The position numbers and the translations under genes were made by a program. The notes under the pieces were generated by a model that was given only the letters and a program-made list of their open reading frames with translations, had not been told where the DNA came from and made no database searches. Shown here piece by piece: positions 33,834 through 42,976 of a stretch of DNA of 64,000 nucleotides (its first letter is position 1; every line of letters begins with the position of its first letter). This DNA comes from Sinorhizobium americanum (GTDB lineage: Bacteria; Pseudomonadota; Alphaproteobacteria; Rhizobiales; Rhizobiaceae), in the NCBI RefSeq assembly GCF_001651855.1, contig NZ_LNQC01000071.1, positions 178,243-242,242 of the forward strand. Direction: 5' to 3'.

Positions 33834-35210
33834 TTATTTGGCAGGCGAGAGGTCGCCAAACACCGTGGGAATCAGTTCCGATACCGTGGGGTGAATATGC
33901 ATGGCGCGGCTGATCGTCGTATAGGGCCGCTTCGCATACATCACGTCGAGGATGCTCTGGATGGCCTCGTCGCCGCCCGTGCCGAGGATCGAGGCGCCGA
34001 GGATCTCCTGCGTGTCGGCGTCGACAATGACTTTCATGAATCCCAGCGTCTCGCCCTTCTCGACGGCACGGCCGACGCGGGTCATCGGCCGAGTGCCGAT
34101 CAGCAGCTTGCGGCCGCTCCGGCGCGCCTCGGTCTCGGTCATGCCGGCGCGGCCGAGCGGCGGATCGATGTAGAGCGCGTAGGTCTGGATGCGATCGCTG
34201 ACCCGGCGCGGGTCCTTGTCGATGAGGTTCGCAGCGACGATCTCGAAATCGTTGTAGGACGTATGGGTGAAGGCGCCGCGGCCGTTGCAGTCGCCCATCG
34301 CGAAAATATGCGGCACGTTGGTGCGCAGCATGTCGTCGACCTCGATGTATCCGCGTGCGTCGGTCTTGACCCCCGCCTTGTCGAGGTCGAGATCGTCCGT
34401 ATTGGGTCGGCGGCCGGTGGCAAGCAGCACGTCGGAGCCGATGACTTCCGGGGGGCCCGATGTGCAGTCGACCCCGGCGGCAACGCCGTCGGCGTGCCTG
34501 GCGAAGCGGATGCATTCGGCGTTGAGACGGATGTGGATTCCCTCCTGTTCGAGGATGTCGCGGATCGCATCCGAGACATCCTCGTCTTCGCGCGCGATCA
34601 GGCGAGCGCCTTTTTCGATAACGGTGACTTCGGAGCCGAAGCGACGGAAGATCTGCGCGAATTCGAGACCGATATAGCTGCCGCCGATGATGATCAGATG
34701 CCGGGGCAGGTGGGTCAGCTCCATAATCGAGCTGTTGGTGAGATAGGGGACCTCGTCGACGCCCGAGAAATCCGGGATAGCGGCACGTCCGCCGACATTG
34801 AGGAATATCTGCTCGCCGGAAAACCGCTCCTCGCCGATGCGGATCTCGGTTGGGCTTTCGAAGCGCGCATGGCCTTCCAGCACAGCGCAGTTCTTCATGC
34901 CCTTGAGCCAGGATTCGATACCCGATCGGGAATCCAGACGGACTTTTTCCTTGCGCGCCATGACCCGGGTGAAATCGACCGAGACAGGGCCGGTCGTCAT
35001 GCCGTATTCGGCACCGCGGCGCGCCGTGTGGATCGCATAGGCGCTCGCGACCATCGCCTTGGTTGGCATGCAGCCGGTGTTGACACAGGTGCCGCCGAAG
35101 AGCTTGCGCTCAATGAGCGCCACGGTTTTGCCGGCTTCCGTCAATCGGCCGGCGAGCGACGGCCCGGCCTGGCCGGCGCCGATGATGATCGCATCGAAAT
35201 GCCTGCTCAT
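33834..35210 (-). CDS. Class I pyridine nucleotide-disulfide oxidoreductase (mercuric reductase/lipoamide dehydrogenase-like)
   Basis: A 458-residue FAD/NAD(P)H enzyme. Motifs in order: FAD GxGxxG in AIIIGAGQAGPSLAGRL; the redox-active pair in GGTCVNTGCMPTK (about residues 41-46); the NAD site in HLIIIGGSYIGLEFAQIF; the second FAD motif IFAMGDCNGRGAFTHTSYND; and the C-terminal interface with HIHPTVSELIP, which keeps the base His. There is no N-terminal metal-binding domain and no C-terminal Cys pair of true MerA. It overlaps the DUF4126 gene by 4 bp. Substrate unknown. Confidence 0.85.
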   Translation of the reverse strand: MSRHFDAIIIGAGQAGPSLAGRLTEAGKTVALIERKLFGGTCVNTGCMPTKAMVASAYAIHTARRGAEYGMTTGPVSVDFTRVMARKEKVRLDSRSGIESWLKGMKNCAVLEGHARFESPTEIRIGEERFSGEQIFLNVGGRAAIPDFSGVDEVPYLTNSSIMELTHLPRHLIIIGGSYIGLEFAQIFRRFGSEVTVIEKGARLIAREDEDVSDAIRDILEQEGIHIRLNAECIRFARHADGVAAGVDCTSGPPEVIGSDVLLATGRRPNTDDLDLDKAGVKTDARGYIEVDDMLRTNVPHIFAMGDCNGRGAFTHTSYNDFEIVAANLIDKDPRRVSDRIQTYALYIDPPLGRAGMTETEARRSGRKLLIGTRPMTRVGRAVEKGETLGFMKVIVDADTQEILGASILGTGGDEAIQSILDVMYAKRPYTTISRAMHIHPTVSELIPTVFGDLSPAK

Positions 35211-35671
35211 GACGAAACCACCCATAAGGCCAGCAGAATAGCGACGAGGTCTTCGAGAAGGGCAATCGGCAGATCCTTGCCGCCGATCATCGCGACGAGC
35301 CGCTTGCGCGCTTGATAGCCGCCAAGAGTGCCGATGATTGCGCCGATAACGCCGGCAATGGCGCCTCCGACCAAACCGCCGCCGGCCGTGCCGATGACTG
35401 CCCCGCAAAAGCCGCCGCTGACGATGCGGGCGCCGAATTGCTGCGGCACGGTGCGGCTCGGCGTGCTCGGCAGCTGGTCGGTGACATATTCGACGAGCGC
35501 CAGCAGGCCGAAAATATAAGGCGTGAAGCGGTAGCCCATGAAGGCCGCCCAGCTGTTGGCAATCGGCAACCAGCCAATCGCGGCGGCGATGCTGACGGCC
35601 GCCGGCGCGGTCATCGCCCTTAAACCGGCAACGAAGCCGATGAGAAGCGCTAGGACATAGACGGTCATCAC
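35207..35671 (-). CDS. DUF4126 family membrane protein
   Basis: A 154-residue hydrophobic protein, MMTVYVLALLIGFVAGLRAM at the start, with glycine-rich helices (VIGTAGGGLVGGAIAGVIGA) and the family segment PAAVSIAAAIGWLPI. About four membrane segments are expected. Function is unknown. It is co-transcribed with the disulfide oxidoreductase by a 4-bp overlap, which suggests a membrane-linked redox role, though this is only inference. Confidence 0.75.
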   Translation of the reverse strand: MMTVYVLALLIGFVAGLRAMTAPAAVSIAAAIGWLPIANSWAAFMGYRFTPYIFGLLALVEYVTDQLPSTPSRTVPQQFGARIVSGGFCGAVIGTAGGGLVGGAIAGVIGAIIGTLGGYQARKRLVAMIGGKDLPIALLEDLVAILLALWVVSS

Positions 35672-36010
35672 ATCTCCGACTGCGTTTTTAAGGATCTGCG
35701 GGCAGCTGGTGCGGATATGCGTTGGCTCAGGCCACCTCGGCTCATGCTGGCATTCTGAAATGACGAAAGTGGCGATCAGCCCTCGCCGGCTACGGAGAAC
35801 TGCTGTTAAGGGAGGCCCTGTGAGAGAGTGACCGACTTCGCCACCGATTGCAACCTGATAGTACGTGCTCGGACCTCAGTCGCCTCGAAGCTCAACCGCA
35901 AGTAACTATAGGCCCGTTGCCCTGTTCTTTGTGGAACCCTGACATATATGGATGCTCTAACCGGACGCAGCGGAGAGCCGTGGCGGCTGCGATCAATGAG
36001 GGAGACAATC
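35672..36010. other. Intergenic region upstream of the osmoprotectant importer
   Basis: About 340 bp between divergent genes. No protein-coding frame is convincing. GGAGACA at 36001-36007 is the ribosome site for the next gene. A GGAAC at 35933-35937 recalls stress sigma-factor -35 elements, but no matching -10 follows at the right distance. Confidence 0.5.
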
Positions 36011-36928
36011 ATGCGCCTGACCCTGATGAACACAGTTATCGGCACCGCTCTAGCCCTTGCTCTGAGTACCGCCGCGGCAAACGCCGACGTCGTGGTTTCC
36101 TCCAAGATAGACACGGAGGGCGGCGTTCTCGGAAACATCATTCTCGCCGTGTTGAATGCCAACGACATCAAGACCACCGACCGGGTCCAACTCGGCGCTA
36201 CGCCTGTCGTCCGCAAGGCGATTACGGCCGGCGAAATCGACATCTATCCCGAATACACCGGCAACGCCGCCTTCTTCTTCGAGAAGGCAGACGATCCCGC
36301 CTGGAAGGATGCGGCCAAAGGCTACGAACTGGCAAAGAAGCTTGACTACGATGCCAACAAGATCGTCTGGCTGACGCCGTCGCCGGCCAACAACACTTGG
36401 GCGATCGCTCTGCGCAAGGAGGTGATCGAGAAGAACAGCCTCAAGACGCTTTCCGACTTCGGCAAATATGTCAGCGACGGCGGGGAGGTCATCCTGGCGG
36501 CCTCCTCCGAGTTCGTGAACTCCGCGGCTGCCCTGCCGGCTTTTCAGACCGCCTACGCCTTCACGCTGAAGCCGGAGCAGCTCATCACGCTGTCGGGCGG
36601 CGATACGGCTGCGACCATCGCCGCGGCGGCAAACCAGACGAACGGTGCCAATGCGGCGATGGTCTATGGCACCGATGGCGGCATTGCGCCCTCCGGCCTC
36701 GTCGTCCTTGAGGACGACAAGAACGTGCAGCCGGTCTATCAGCCGACGCCGATCATCCGGGAAGCCGTTCTGAAGGAGAATCCGAATATCGAGACTCTCC
36801 TGAAGCCCGTCTTCGAAAAGCTCGACCTCGTCACGCTGCAGGAACTGAACGGCCGCGTGCAGGTGGGCGGCGAACCGGCGAAGGCGGTTGCGGAGGATTT
36901 TCTGAAGAAGAACGGCTTCCTGAAGTAG
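36011..36928 (+). CDS. osmF: Glycine betaine/choline-type ABC binding protein (OsmF/YehZ family)
   Basis: A 305-residue periplasmic protein of the QAT (quaternary amine) family. The signal peptide (MRLTLMNTVIGTALALALST, AAANA) is followed by VVVSSKIDTEGGVLGNIILA, the OpuC/OsmF start, then EIDIYPEYTGNAAFFF and the box forms TPSPANNTWAIALR. Length equals E. coli YehZ (305). ATG 36011 is chosen because the signal peptide begins there; frames further up have no ribosome site. Gene order binding protein, permease, ATPase, permease is that of E. coli yehZYXW. Confidence 0.88.
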   Translation: MRLTLMNTVIGTALALALSTAAANADVVVSSKIDTEGGVLGNIILAVLNANDIKTTDRVQLGATPVVRKAITAGEIDIYPEYTGNAAFFFEKADDPAWKDAAKGYELAKKLDYDANKIVWLTPSPANNTWAIALRKEVIEKNSLKTLSDFGKYVSDGGEVILAASSEFVNSAAALPAFQTAYAFTLKPEQLITLSGGDTAATIAAAANQTNGANAAMVYGTDGGIAPSGLVVLEDDKNVQPVYQPTPIIREAVLKENPNIETLLKPVFEKLDLVTLQELNGRVQVGGEPAKAVAEDFLKKNGFLK

Positions 36929-36940
36929 GCTGACGAGAAA

Positions 36941-36971
36941 GGCCTTGTCCGACGCTGGATCGGACAAGGCC
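36941..36971 (+). terminator. Hairpin after the osmF-type gene
   Basis: GGCCTTGTCCGA and TCGGACAAGGCC form a perfect 12-bp stem with a 7-base loop, 12 bp after the stop. There is no T-tract. It probably limits read-through or protects the upstream message. Confidence 0.65.
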
Positions 36972-37001
36972 TCGCGAAAAGTGCGTCGAGCGGATCATTT
37001 C

Positions 37002-38201
37002 ATGGCGATCGGTGTCATCCGGGAAACAGAGCGCAGACCCCTCCCTTTCGATAAGCTCGGCGTGATCATTGCGGCTCTGGCGCTTTACGGTGCGTTCCTT
37101 GCGCCCTTCGCGACATTCCGGGCAAATCGCATCGTCCAGGGGGAGGGAAAGGCGATCCTGGAAGCTTTGCCGCCATCCCTCGGCTACGGGCTTCTTGCCG
37201 TTGTGATGTTTGGTGCCATCGTTGCGGTTCTGAGAACCTCCGTCCTCGTGCGCATGGCGGCCGCCTTTGTGGCGCTCGTCGCGCTCTGCTTTCTCGTCGG
37301 CCGTGCCGCCGGCAGCCTGGCGCCGGCGGACAATGCCTATGCCCGCGTCTCGCCGGCCTCGGGCTTCTGGGTACTCGTCCTTGCCTTTGCGCTTCTGGTC
37401 GCCGATGCGTTGACGAGGTTGAACCCCGGACCCGGCCTCCGGCTTCTATTCCTCGCGGGGGCCTTGGCGCTCATCGGCGCAATGCTCGCCACCGGCCAAT
37501 GGGACGGCCTGTCGATTCTCAAGGAATATGCGAGCCGGGCCGAGACGTTCTGGGCAGAGGCGGGCCGTCACCTGACGCTGGCGCTCGGATCGCTCGCCGT
37601 GGCAACCGCCTTCGGACTGCCGCTCGGCATTCTCTGTCACCGCGTCGATCGGCTGCGGGCGGCCGTCTTGAATGTCCTGAATGCCATCCAGACTATTCCG
37701 TCGATCGCTCTTTTCGGCATCCTGATCGCCCCGCTCGGCTGGGTTGCGACGCATGTTCCAGGCGCTCAAGCGATCGGCGTCCGTGGCATCGGCGTCGCTC
37801 CGGCCTTCGTCGCGCTCTTTCTCTATTCGCTGCTGCCTGTCGTCGCCAATACGGTCGTCGGCCTCGCCGGCGTGCCGCGCGCCGCCAACGACGCCGCACG
37901 CGGGCTCGGCATGACTGAAGGGCAGCGGCTCGTCCGCGTCGAGTTTCCCTTGGCGTTTCCGGTCATTCTTGCCGGCATCCGTATTGTGCTCGTCCAGAAT
38001 ATCGGGCTTGCCACCATCGCCGCGCTGATCGGCGGCGGCGGCTTCGGCGTCTTCGTCTTCCAGGGCATCGGCCAGACGGCCATGGATCTAGTGCTGCTTG
38101 GTGCCGTGCCGACCGTCTTGCTCGCTTTTATGGCAGCGATCGTCCTCGACGCGCTGATCGAAGTGACGGGTCCGAAACACAGCCGGGGCAAGGCCGCATG
38201 A
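37002..38201 (+). CDS. yehY: Osmoprotectant ABC permease (YehY type)
   Basis: A 399-residue permease with an N-terminal block of about five extra hydrophobic segments (residues 20-185) before the transport domain, as in E. coli YehY. The permease core includes LTLALGSLAVATAFGLPLGI and the coupling loop PRAANDAARGLGMTEGQRL. ATG 37002 is used because a TTG further up would start inside the hairpin at 36941-36971. It overlaps the ATPase gene by 4 bp. Confidence 0.87.
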   Translation: MAIGVIRETERRPLPFDKLGVIIAALALYGAFLAPFATFRANRIVQGEGKAILEALPPSLGYGLLAVVMFGAIVAVLRTSVLVRMAAAFVALVALCFLVGRAAGSLAPADNAYARVSPASGFWVLVLAFALLVADALTRLNPGPGLRLLFLAGALALIGAMLATGQWDGLSILKEYASRAETFWAEAGRHLTLALGSLAVATAFGLPLGILCHRVDRLRAAVLNVLNAIQTIPSIALFGILIAPLGWVATHVPGAQAIGVRGIGVAPAFVALFLYSLLPVVANTVVGLAGVPRAANDAARGLGMTEGQRLVRVEFPLAFPVILAGIRIVLVQNIGLATIAALIGGGGFGVFVFQGIGQTAMDLVLLGAVPTVLLAFMAAIVLDALIEVTGPKHSRGKAA

Positions 38202-39136
38202 TCGAATTTGACCGCGTAACAAAGCGATACGATGAAACCGAGGTGGTGAGCGATGTTTCGCTCACCGTCATGCCGCATACGATCACCGTCATCGTCGGGA
38301 CATCGGGCTCGGGCAAGACCACGCTGATCAGAATGGTCAACCGCCTGGTCGAGCCGACCTCCGGCATGATCCGGATCGACGGCGAGGACAATCGCCTGGT
38401 GCCGGAATTCGAACTGCGCCGCCGGATCGGCTATGCGATCCAGGGCCACGGCCTCTTCCCGCACCGCACGGTCGCCGAGAACATCGCCACCGTGCCGACG
38501 CTGCTCGGCTGGGAAAGGGCGCGCATCAGGGCCAAGGTCGAAGAGCTGCTGACGCTCTTCCAGCTCGATCCGGAGTTTTTCGGACCGCGCTATCCGCACG
38601 AGCTCTCCGGCGGCCAGCAGCAGCGCGTCGGAGTCGCGCGGGCGCTTGCGGCGGAGCCGAACCTGCTCCTGATGGATGAGCCCTTCGGTGCGCTCGACCC
38701 GATCATCCGTGCCAAAGCGCAGGACGACCTGCTCGCCATCCAGAAGCATTTCGGCACGACGATCATCCTCGTCACCCACGACATGGAGGAGGCTTTCCAT
38801 CTCGCCGACCGGATCGCCGTCATGGACAAGGGCGAAGTGGTGCAGCATGGAGCGCCGGCCGAGATGCTGGTGCGCCCCGCAACCCCCTTCGTCGAGGAAC
38901 TGATCGGCGCCACGGAAAGGCCATTCCGCCTGTTGGCCATCGAGACGGCAGGCGACGCCGTCGAACCCGGCGCTGCGGAGGGCACGCCGATCCCGGAGGG
39001 CTTGAGCCAACGCGAGGCGCTTTCCGAACTCTTGTGGTCCGGGCGTTCCGCTTTGCCGGTTGCGGCGGCGAACGGCTCCATCCTCGGCAAGATTAGCCTC
39101 GACGGCCTCGTCAAACGTGCCGCGAGGCCACGGTAA
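38198..39136 (+). CDS. yehX: Osmoprotectant ABC ATPase (YehX type)
   Basis: A 312-residue ATPase. Walker A GTSGSGKTT, QAT-type Q-loop IGYAIQGHGLFPHRTV, signature LSGGQQQRVGVARAL, Walker B LLLMDEPFGALDP and the H-loop ILVTHDMEEAF are all intact. A short C-terminal CBS-like segment (REALSELLWSGRSALPV) follows, shorter than the paired CBS domains of OpuA. It overlaps both neighbours (4 bp and 1 bp), so the three genes are translated together. Confidence 0.9.
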   Translation: MIEFDRVTKRYDETEVVSDVSLTVMPHTITVIVGTSGSGKTTLIRMVNRLVEPTSGMIRIDGEDNRLVPEFELRRRIGYAIQGHGLFPHRTVAENIATVPTLLGWERARIRAKVEELLTLFQLDPEFFGPRYPHELSGGQQQRVGVARALAAEPNLLLMDEPFGALDPIIRAKAQDDLLAIQKHFGTTIILVTHDMEEAFHLADRIAVMDKGEVVQHGAPAEMLVRPATPFVEELIGATERPFRLLAIETAGDAVEPGAAEGTPIPEGLSQREALSELLWSGRSALPVAAANGSILGKISLDGLVKRAARPR

Positions 39137-39873
39137 TGCCATCGCTCCCGACGCTCCTGCGGCTGGCGGTATTCCTCGTCCTGCTGGCCTTCCTGCTGCA
39201 GCCCGGCTTGTTCGAGCCGCTGTTCGAGCCGCTAGTGCAGGAGAATGCACCGGCGGTCTACAATCGGGGCAGCCTCTTCTGGCTGACGCTCCTCCATCTT
39301 CGAACCGTGCTCGTCGCGACTTTGGCCGCGACGGTGGTTGCCGTGTCGCTGGCGATCCTCGTGACGCGGGAGGTGGGTGCCGAATTCCTGCCGCTGTCGC
39401 GCAGCCTCGTGAATATTGGCCAGACCTTCCCGCCGGTGGCGGTGCTGGCGCTCTCGGTGCCGATCTTCGGCTTCGGCGAGAAGCCGACGCTGATCGCGCT
39501 TTTTCTCTATGGCTTGCTGCCGATCTTCGAGAATGCCCTGACGGGGCTGACGACGCTGCCGCTCGCGGTGATCGAGGCGGCGCGCGGTGCAGGCATGACC
39601 GAACGCCAAAGGCTTCTCCAGATCGAGCTTCCCCTGGCGCTGCCGGTGATCCTCACCGGCATCCGGCTTTCGGTTGTGATCAGCCTCGCGACCGCAACGA
39701 TCGGCTCGACCGTTGCCGCCAAGACCCTCGGCGAAGTCATCATTGCCGGCCTGCAGTCGAACAATCTCGCCTTTGTCCTGCAAGGCGGCCTCATCGTTGC
39801 GGCGCTCGCCGTGCTCATTCACGACATGCTTCAGGCCCTGGAGCGCACGCTCGCGGGACGCACCCACGCATAG
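39136..39873 (+). CDS. yehW: Osmoprotectant ABC permease (YehW type)
   Basis: A 245-residue permease with about six helices, close in length to E. coli YehW (243). Visible are TVVAVSLAILVTREVG, the QAT permease stretch IGQTFPPVAVLALSVPIFGF and the coupling loop AVIEAARGAGMTERQRL. The last base of the yehX stop is the first base of this ATG. It closes the operon; a hairpin begins directly after the stop codon. Confidence 0.88.
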   Translation: MPSLPTLLRLAVFLVLLAFLLQPGLFEPLFEPLVQENAPAVYNRGSLFWLTLLHLRTVLVATLAATVVAVSLAILVTREVGAEFLPLSRSLVNIGQTFPPVAVLALSVPIFGFGEKPTLIALFLYGLLPIFENALTGLTTLPLAVIEAARGAGMTERQRLLQIELPLALPVILTGIRLSVVISLATATIGSTVAAKTLGEVIIAGLQSNNLAFVLQGGLIVAALAVLIHDMLQALERTLAGRTHA

Positions 39874-39894
39874 CTCCGGATTGTCGATCCGGAG
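39874..39894 (+). terminator. Hairpin at the end of the osmoprotectant operon
   Basis: CTCCGGAT-TGTCG-ATCCGGAG starts directly after the TAG stop. The 8-bp stem is perfect and the following sequence is not T-rich. Likely the operon's 3' end. Confidence 0.55.
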
Positions 39895-39929
39895 AGCTCC
39901 TCCGCCCGGGAACCGCCTAGTGGCGTTGA

Positions 39930-39944
39930 TGAAAATGAATTTCA
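39930..39944. promoter_or_regulatory. Candidate RpiR-type operator in front of the Gfo/Idh-importer operon
   Basis: TGAAA-ATGAA-TTTCA is a dyad with 5-base arms, upstream of a TTGACG (39973) that could be a -35. The same TGAAA/TTTCA arms occur at 48937-48950. Proteins of the RpiR family often bind such AT-rich TGAAA..TTTCA dyads. The regulator is probably the RpiR protein at 49500. Confidence 0.5.
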
Positions 39945-40035
39945 CATTTTCTCGGAATGTTCGAATTTTTGTTGACGTGCTGAAAATTCTATCCCAGTCT
40001 ACGAAAATAAATTACGAAACGGGAACGGCATCAGC

Positions 40036-41196
40036 ATGAAAGTCGGGATAATCGGACTCGGATTCCGTCTCGGATATCTGGGCTATGTCTTCAAGGCGAT
40101 CGACGACAGCTTCGAGATCGCCGGCTATGTCGACCCGGCCCCCGCCGGTATTGCCACGCTTGCGGAAAAGGGCATTTCGGCGGGAACGGCCTATGCGACG
40201 CCCGAGGAACTGATTGGGGGCGAGAAACTCGACCTCTTGATGATCGGCTCGCCGAACCACATGCATCTCGAGCATATCCGCATCGGCCTTGAAGCCGGCC
40301 TCAAGGTCTTTTGCGAAAAGCCGATCGTCAGCACGATCGAACAGAGCGTCGACCTTGCCGCGCTTCTCGCAAGACATGGCCACGACCGGCTGATGGTGGG
40401 CCTCGTGCTGCGCTATGCGCCGATGTACCGGGATCTTCGTGCCGCGCAGGCAGCCGGAACCCTCGGCGAGATCGTGTCTATCGAGGCGGCCGAGCATATC
40501 GAACCCTATCACGGCGCATTCTTCATGCGCGACTGGCGGCGTTACGGACGCTATGCCGGCAGCTTCATGCTCGAGAAATGCTGCCACGACCTTGACCTCT
40601 ATAACGGCGTCGTCGGCGCCCGGCCGGAACGGGTGGCGAGTTTCGGCGGCCGCAAGAGCTTCACCCCTGCCAATGATCCCGCGCGCGACGGCGTCAACGA
40701 TCTGCAGCTATTCCACCGCAAGCCGAGCGGCTGGCTCGGCTCCGACAAGGTCTTCGACAGCGACGGCGACATCATCGACTATCAGGTGGCGATCATCGAA
40801 TACGCCAACGGCGTGGCGATGAACTTCCACACCAACCTCAACGTGCCGGACCAGTTTCGCCGCTTCTGCGTGATGGGATCGCGCGGCATGGCGGAGGGCG
40901 ACTTCATCCGCGGCTATCTCGACGTCCACGAGGCGCTCTCCGGCAGGAAGGTCGTCGAGAAGAAATATGCCACGGAGACGGCGCTCTCGCAGCACTATGG
41001 TGCGGATGAGCAGATGGCGGCCGAGATCGTCGCCCACGTCAAGCACGGCGGCCCGCTGCCGGTCTCGCCCCTCGATGCGCTGGAGGCGGGCATTCTGGCG
41101 CTCTCCATGGACGAGGCGCGCATGAAGCGGCAGGTCATCGATCTCCGGCCGCTCTGGGACCGCTTCGACGAAGCCCTGCACGCCCGTGCGGCCTAG
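40036..41196 (+). CDS. Gfo/Idh/MocA family oxidoreductase
   Basis: A 386-residue NAD(P)-dependent dehydrogenase. The N-terminal Rossmann fold (MKVGIIGLGFRLGYLGYVF) is followed by the family signature LMIGSPNHMHLEHI and FCEKPIVSTIEQS (the EKP lysine), then an alpha/beta C-terminal domain with EKCCHDLDLYNGV, which holds the catalytic His/Asp region. Such enzymes oxidize or reduce ring carbons of sugars and inositols. It is the first gene of the importer operon, 14 bp before the permease gene, so the imported compound or its product is the expected substrate. Confidence 0.87.
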   Translation: MKVGIIGLGFRLGYLGYVFKAIDDSFEIAGYVDPAPAGIATLAEKGISAGTAYATPEELIGGEKLDLLMIGSPNHMHLEHIRIGLEAGLKVFCEKPIVSTIEQSVDLAALLARHGHDRLMVGLVLRYAPMYRDLRAAQAAGTLGEIVSIEAAEHIEPYHGAFFMRDWRRYGRYAGSFMLEKCCHDLDLYNGVVGARPERVASFGGRKSFTPANDPARDGVNDLQLFHRKPSGWLGSDKVFDSDGDIIDYQVAIIEYANGVAMNFHTNLNVPDQFRRFCVMGSRGMAEGDFIRGYLDVHEALSGRKVVEKKYATETALSQHYGADEQMAAEIVAHVKHGGPLPVSPLDALEAGILALSMDEARMKRQVIDLRPLWDRFDEALHARAA

Positions 41197-41209
41197 CGGG
41201 GGGAGGGGC

Positions 41210-42094
41210 ATGAGTGTTCGCCGCAGCACCGTCATCTTCGCCTGGTTCCTGCTTCTTCCGGCCGTTCTCTACGTGACGGTGATCGTCGCCTATCCGCTGG
41301 TCGATACATTCATTCTGTCGTTTACGGATGCCTCGCTCAAGAAGACCACCAAATGGGTCGGCACGGCCAATTACGACAAGATTTTCAACGCTACCTTCGC
41401 GGAAGTGATCATCCGCACCTTCGTATGGACCGCCTTTTCGGTGGCGATCAAAATGATCATCGGCACCTTCGGCGCGGTCATGCTGAATGCCGCCGTGCCG
41501 GGGAGGGCGCTGTTCCGGGTGCTGACCATGCCGCCCTGGATCGTACCGATGGCGATCGGCATCTTCATGTGGGGCTGGATGTATAACGGCCAGTTCGGGA
41601 TGATCTCCGGCCTGCTGCAGAACCTGGGGCTGGTCAGCGGCCCGGTCGCCTTCCTGGCGCACGGCTCGACGGCCTTCTGGGCAACGATCATCACCGATGT
41701 CTGGATCGGCGTGCCGCTGGTGACCCTCTATATGCTCGCTTCGATGCAGGCGATCCCGCAGGACCTCTACGAGGCCGCCTGGACGGACGGGGCAGGGCGC
41801 TTTTACCGTTTCCGCCGCATCACCCTGCCGCTGCTCGTGCCGTCGATGATCACCATGTCGATGCTGTCGCTGATCGCCACCTTCAACTCGTTTGACATCA
41901 TCTGGATCCTCACCCAGGGCGGGCCGAATGGCGACACGACGACGATGATCATCGACACCTATCGGACGGCGATCGGCTCAAAGAAATACGGGGAGGGGGC
42001 GGCGCGCGCGGTGCTGATCTGCATCTTCCTGTCGATCTTCTGCATCACCTATTTCCGCGTCACCCACCGCCTTGCCTCCGGAGAAAGCCGATGA
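41210..42094 (+). CDS. ABC sugar-type importer permease, MalF/UgpA type
   Basis: A 294-residue inner-membrane permease, first helix VIFAWFLLLPAVLYVTVIVA, with EAA loop DLYEAAWTDGAGRFYRFRRI at about residues 187-206. ATG 41210 has GGGAGGGG just before it. It overlaps the next permease by 4 bp. It belongs to the importer made by 41210-45421. Confidence 0.9.
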   Translation: MSVRRSTVIFAWFLLLPAVLYVTVIVAYPLVDTFILSFTDASLKKTTKWVGTANYDKIFNATFAEVIIRTFVWTAFSVAIKMIIGTFGAVMLNAAVPGRALFRVLTMPPWIVPMAIGIFMWGWMYNGQFGMISGLLQNLGLVSGPVAFLAHGSTAFWATIITDVWIGVPLVTLYMLASMQAIPQDLYEAAWTDGAGRFYRFRRITLPLLVPSMITMSMLSLIATFNSFDIIWILTQGGPNGDTTTMIIDTYRTAIGSKKYGEGAARAVLICIFLSIFCITYFRVTHRLASGESR

Positions 42095-42948
42095 GCCAGC
42101 CGGCCATGATCAACCGCTATCGCTGGTACGAGCTCGCCGGTATCTATGCGGGGATCTTCGTCTTCCTGAGCTTCATTCTCGCGCCCTTCGTCGAAGGCTT
42201 CCTAGTGTCGTTGAAGCCGCTCAGCCTGCTATTTTCCTCGCCCTATCGCTTCTGGCCGGAGAACGGCTCCTTCGAAGCCTATCGGACCATGTGGGTGAGC
42301 GTGCCGGGATTTGCCCGCTACATCTTCAATTCGTTCCTTGTTTCCTTCATCGTCACGGCTGTCGTGCTGGCGCTTGTCGTGCCGGCTGCCTACGCCTTCG
42401 CGCGCTTCAGGTTCCGGGGCAACGGCGCCTTGCTCGGCGCCTTCCTGGCGGTCAACATGTTTTCGGGCGCCGTGCTGCTGATCCCGCTCTTTCGGCTGAT
42501 GCGCAGCATGGGCGTGCTCAACACCTATTTCGCGATGATCGTGCCCGGGGTCGCCTTCCTCATTCCCTCGGCGATTTGGCTCTTGCGCACCTATATGCTG
42601 CGCATCCCGCGCGAATTGGACGAAGCGGCCTTCGTCGATGGCGCGAGCCATTTCTATACGCTTCGCCGCGTGATCCTGCCGATTGCCATGCCCGGCATCA
42701 CCGTGGTCGCGATCACCACGTTCATCGGCTCCTATGCCCAGCAGTTCATCTTCGCGCTGACCTTCAACTCCAAGACCGAATACATGCCGCTGCCGGTCGG
42801 GCTCTTCGCTTATTTCGGCCGCCAGGAGGTCGTCTGGAACGAGTTGATGGCCGCCAGCTTCGTCGGCATTGCACCGGCGGTGATCGTCATTTTCTTCCTT
42901 CAACGCTATCTCGTCAGCGGCCTGACCGCCGGCGCGGTGAAACAATAA
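42091..42948 (+). CDS. ABC sugar-type importer permease, MalG/UgpE type
   Basis: A 285-residue permease with six predicted helices and the EAA loop ELDEAAFVDGASHFYTLRRV (about residues 178-197). It starts inside the end of the first permease gene (ATGA). The binding protein follows 28 bp later. Nothing unusual in length or motifs. Confidence 0.9.
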   Translation: MSQPAMINRYRWYELAGIYAGIFVFLSFILAPFVEGFLVSLKPLSLLFSSPYRFWPENGSFEAYRTMWVSVPGFARYIFNSFLVSFIVTAVVLALVVPAAYAFARFRFRGNGALLGAFLAVNMFSGAVLLIPLFRLMRSMGVLNTYFAMIVPGVAFLIPSAIWLLRTYMLRIPRELDEAAFVDGASHFYTLRRVILPIAMPGITVVAITTFIGSYAQQFIFALTFNSKTEYMPLPVGLFAYFGRQEVVWNELMAASFVGIAPAVIVIFFLQRYLVSGLTAGAVKQ

Positions 42949-42976
42949 GCAACCACCAGAGAACGGGAGTCTTACA

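Noticed and set aside
33834..35210. Mercuric reductase
   Set aside because: The redox motif matches, but the N-terminal metal-binding domain, the C-terminal cysteine pair and any mer genes are absent.
35933..35960. GGAAC as an RpoE2-type general stress promoter for the osmF-type operon
   Set aside because: No suitable -10 (TT) follows at 18-19 bp; a 5-base match alone is not evidence.
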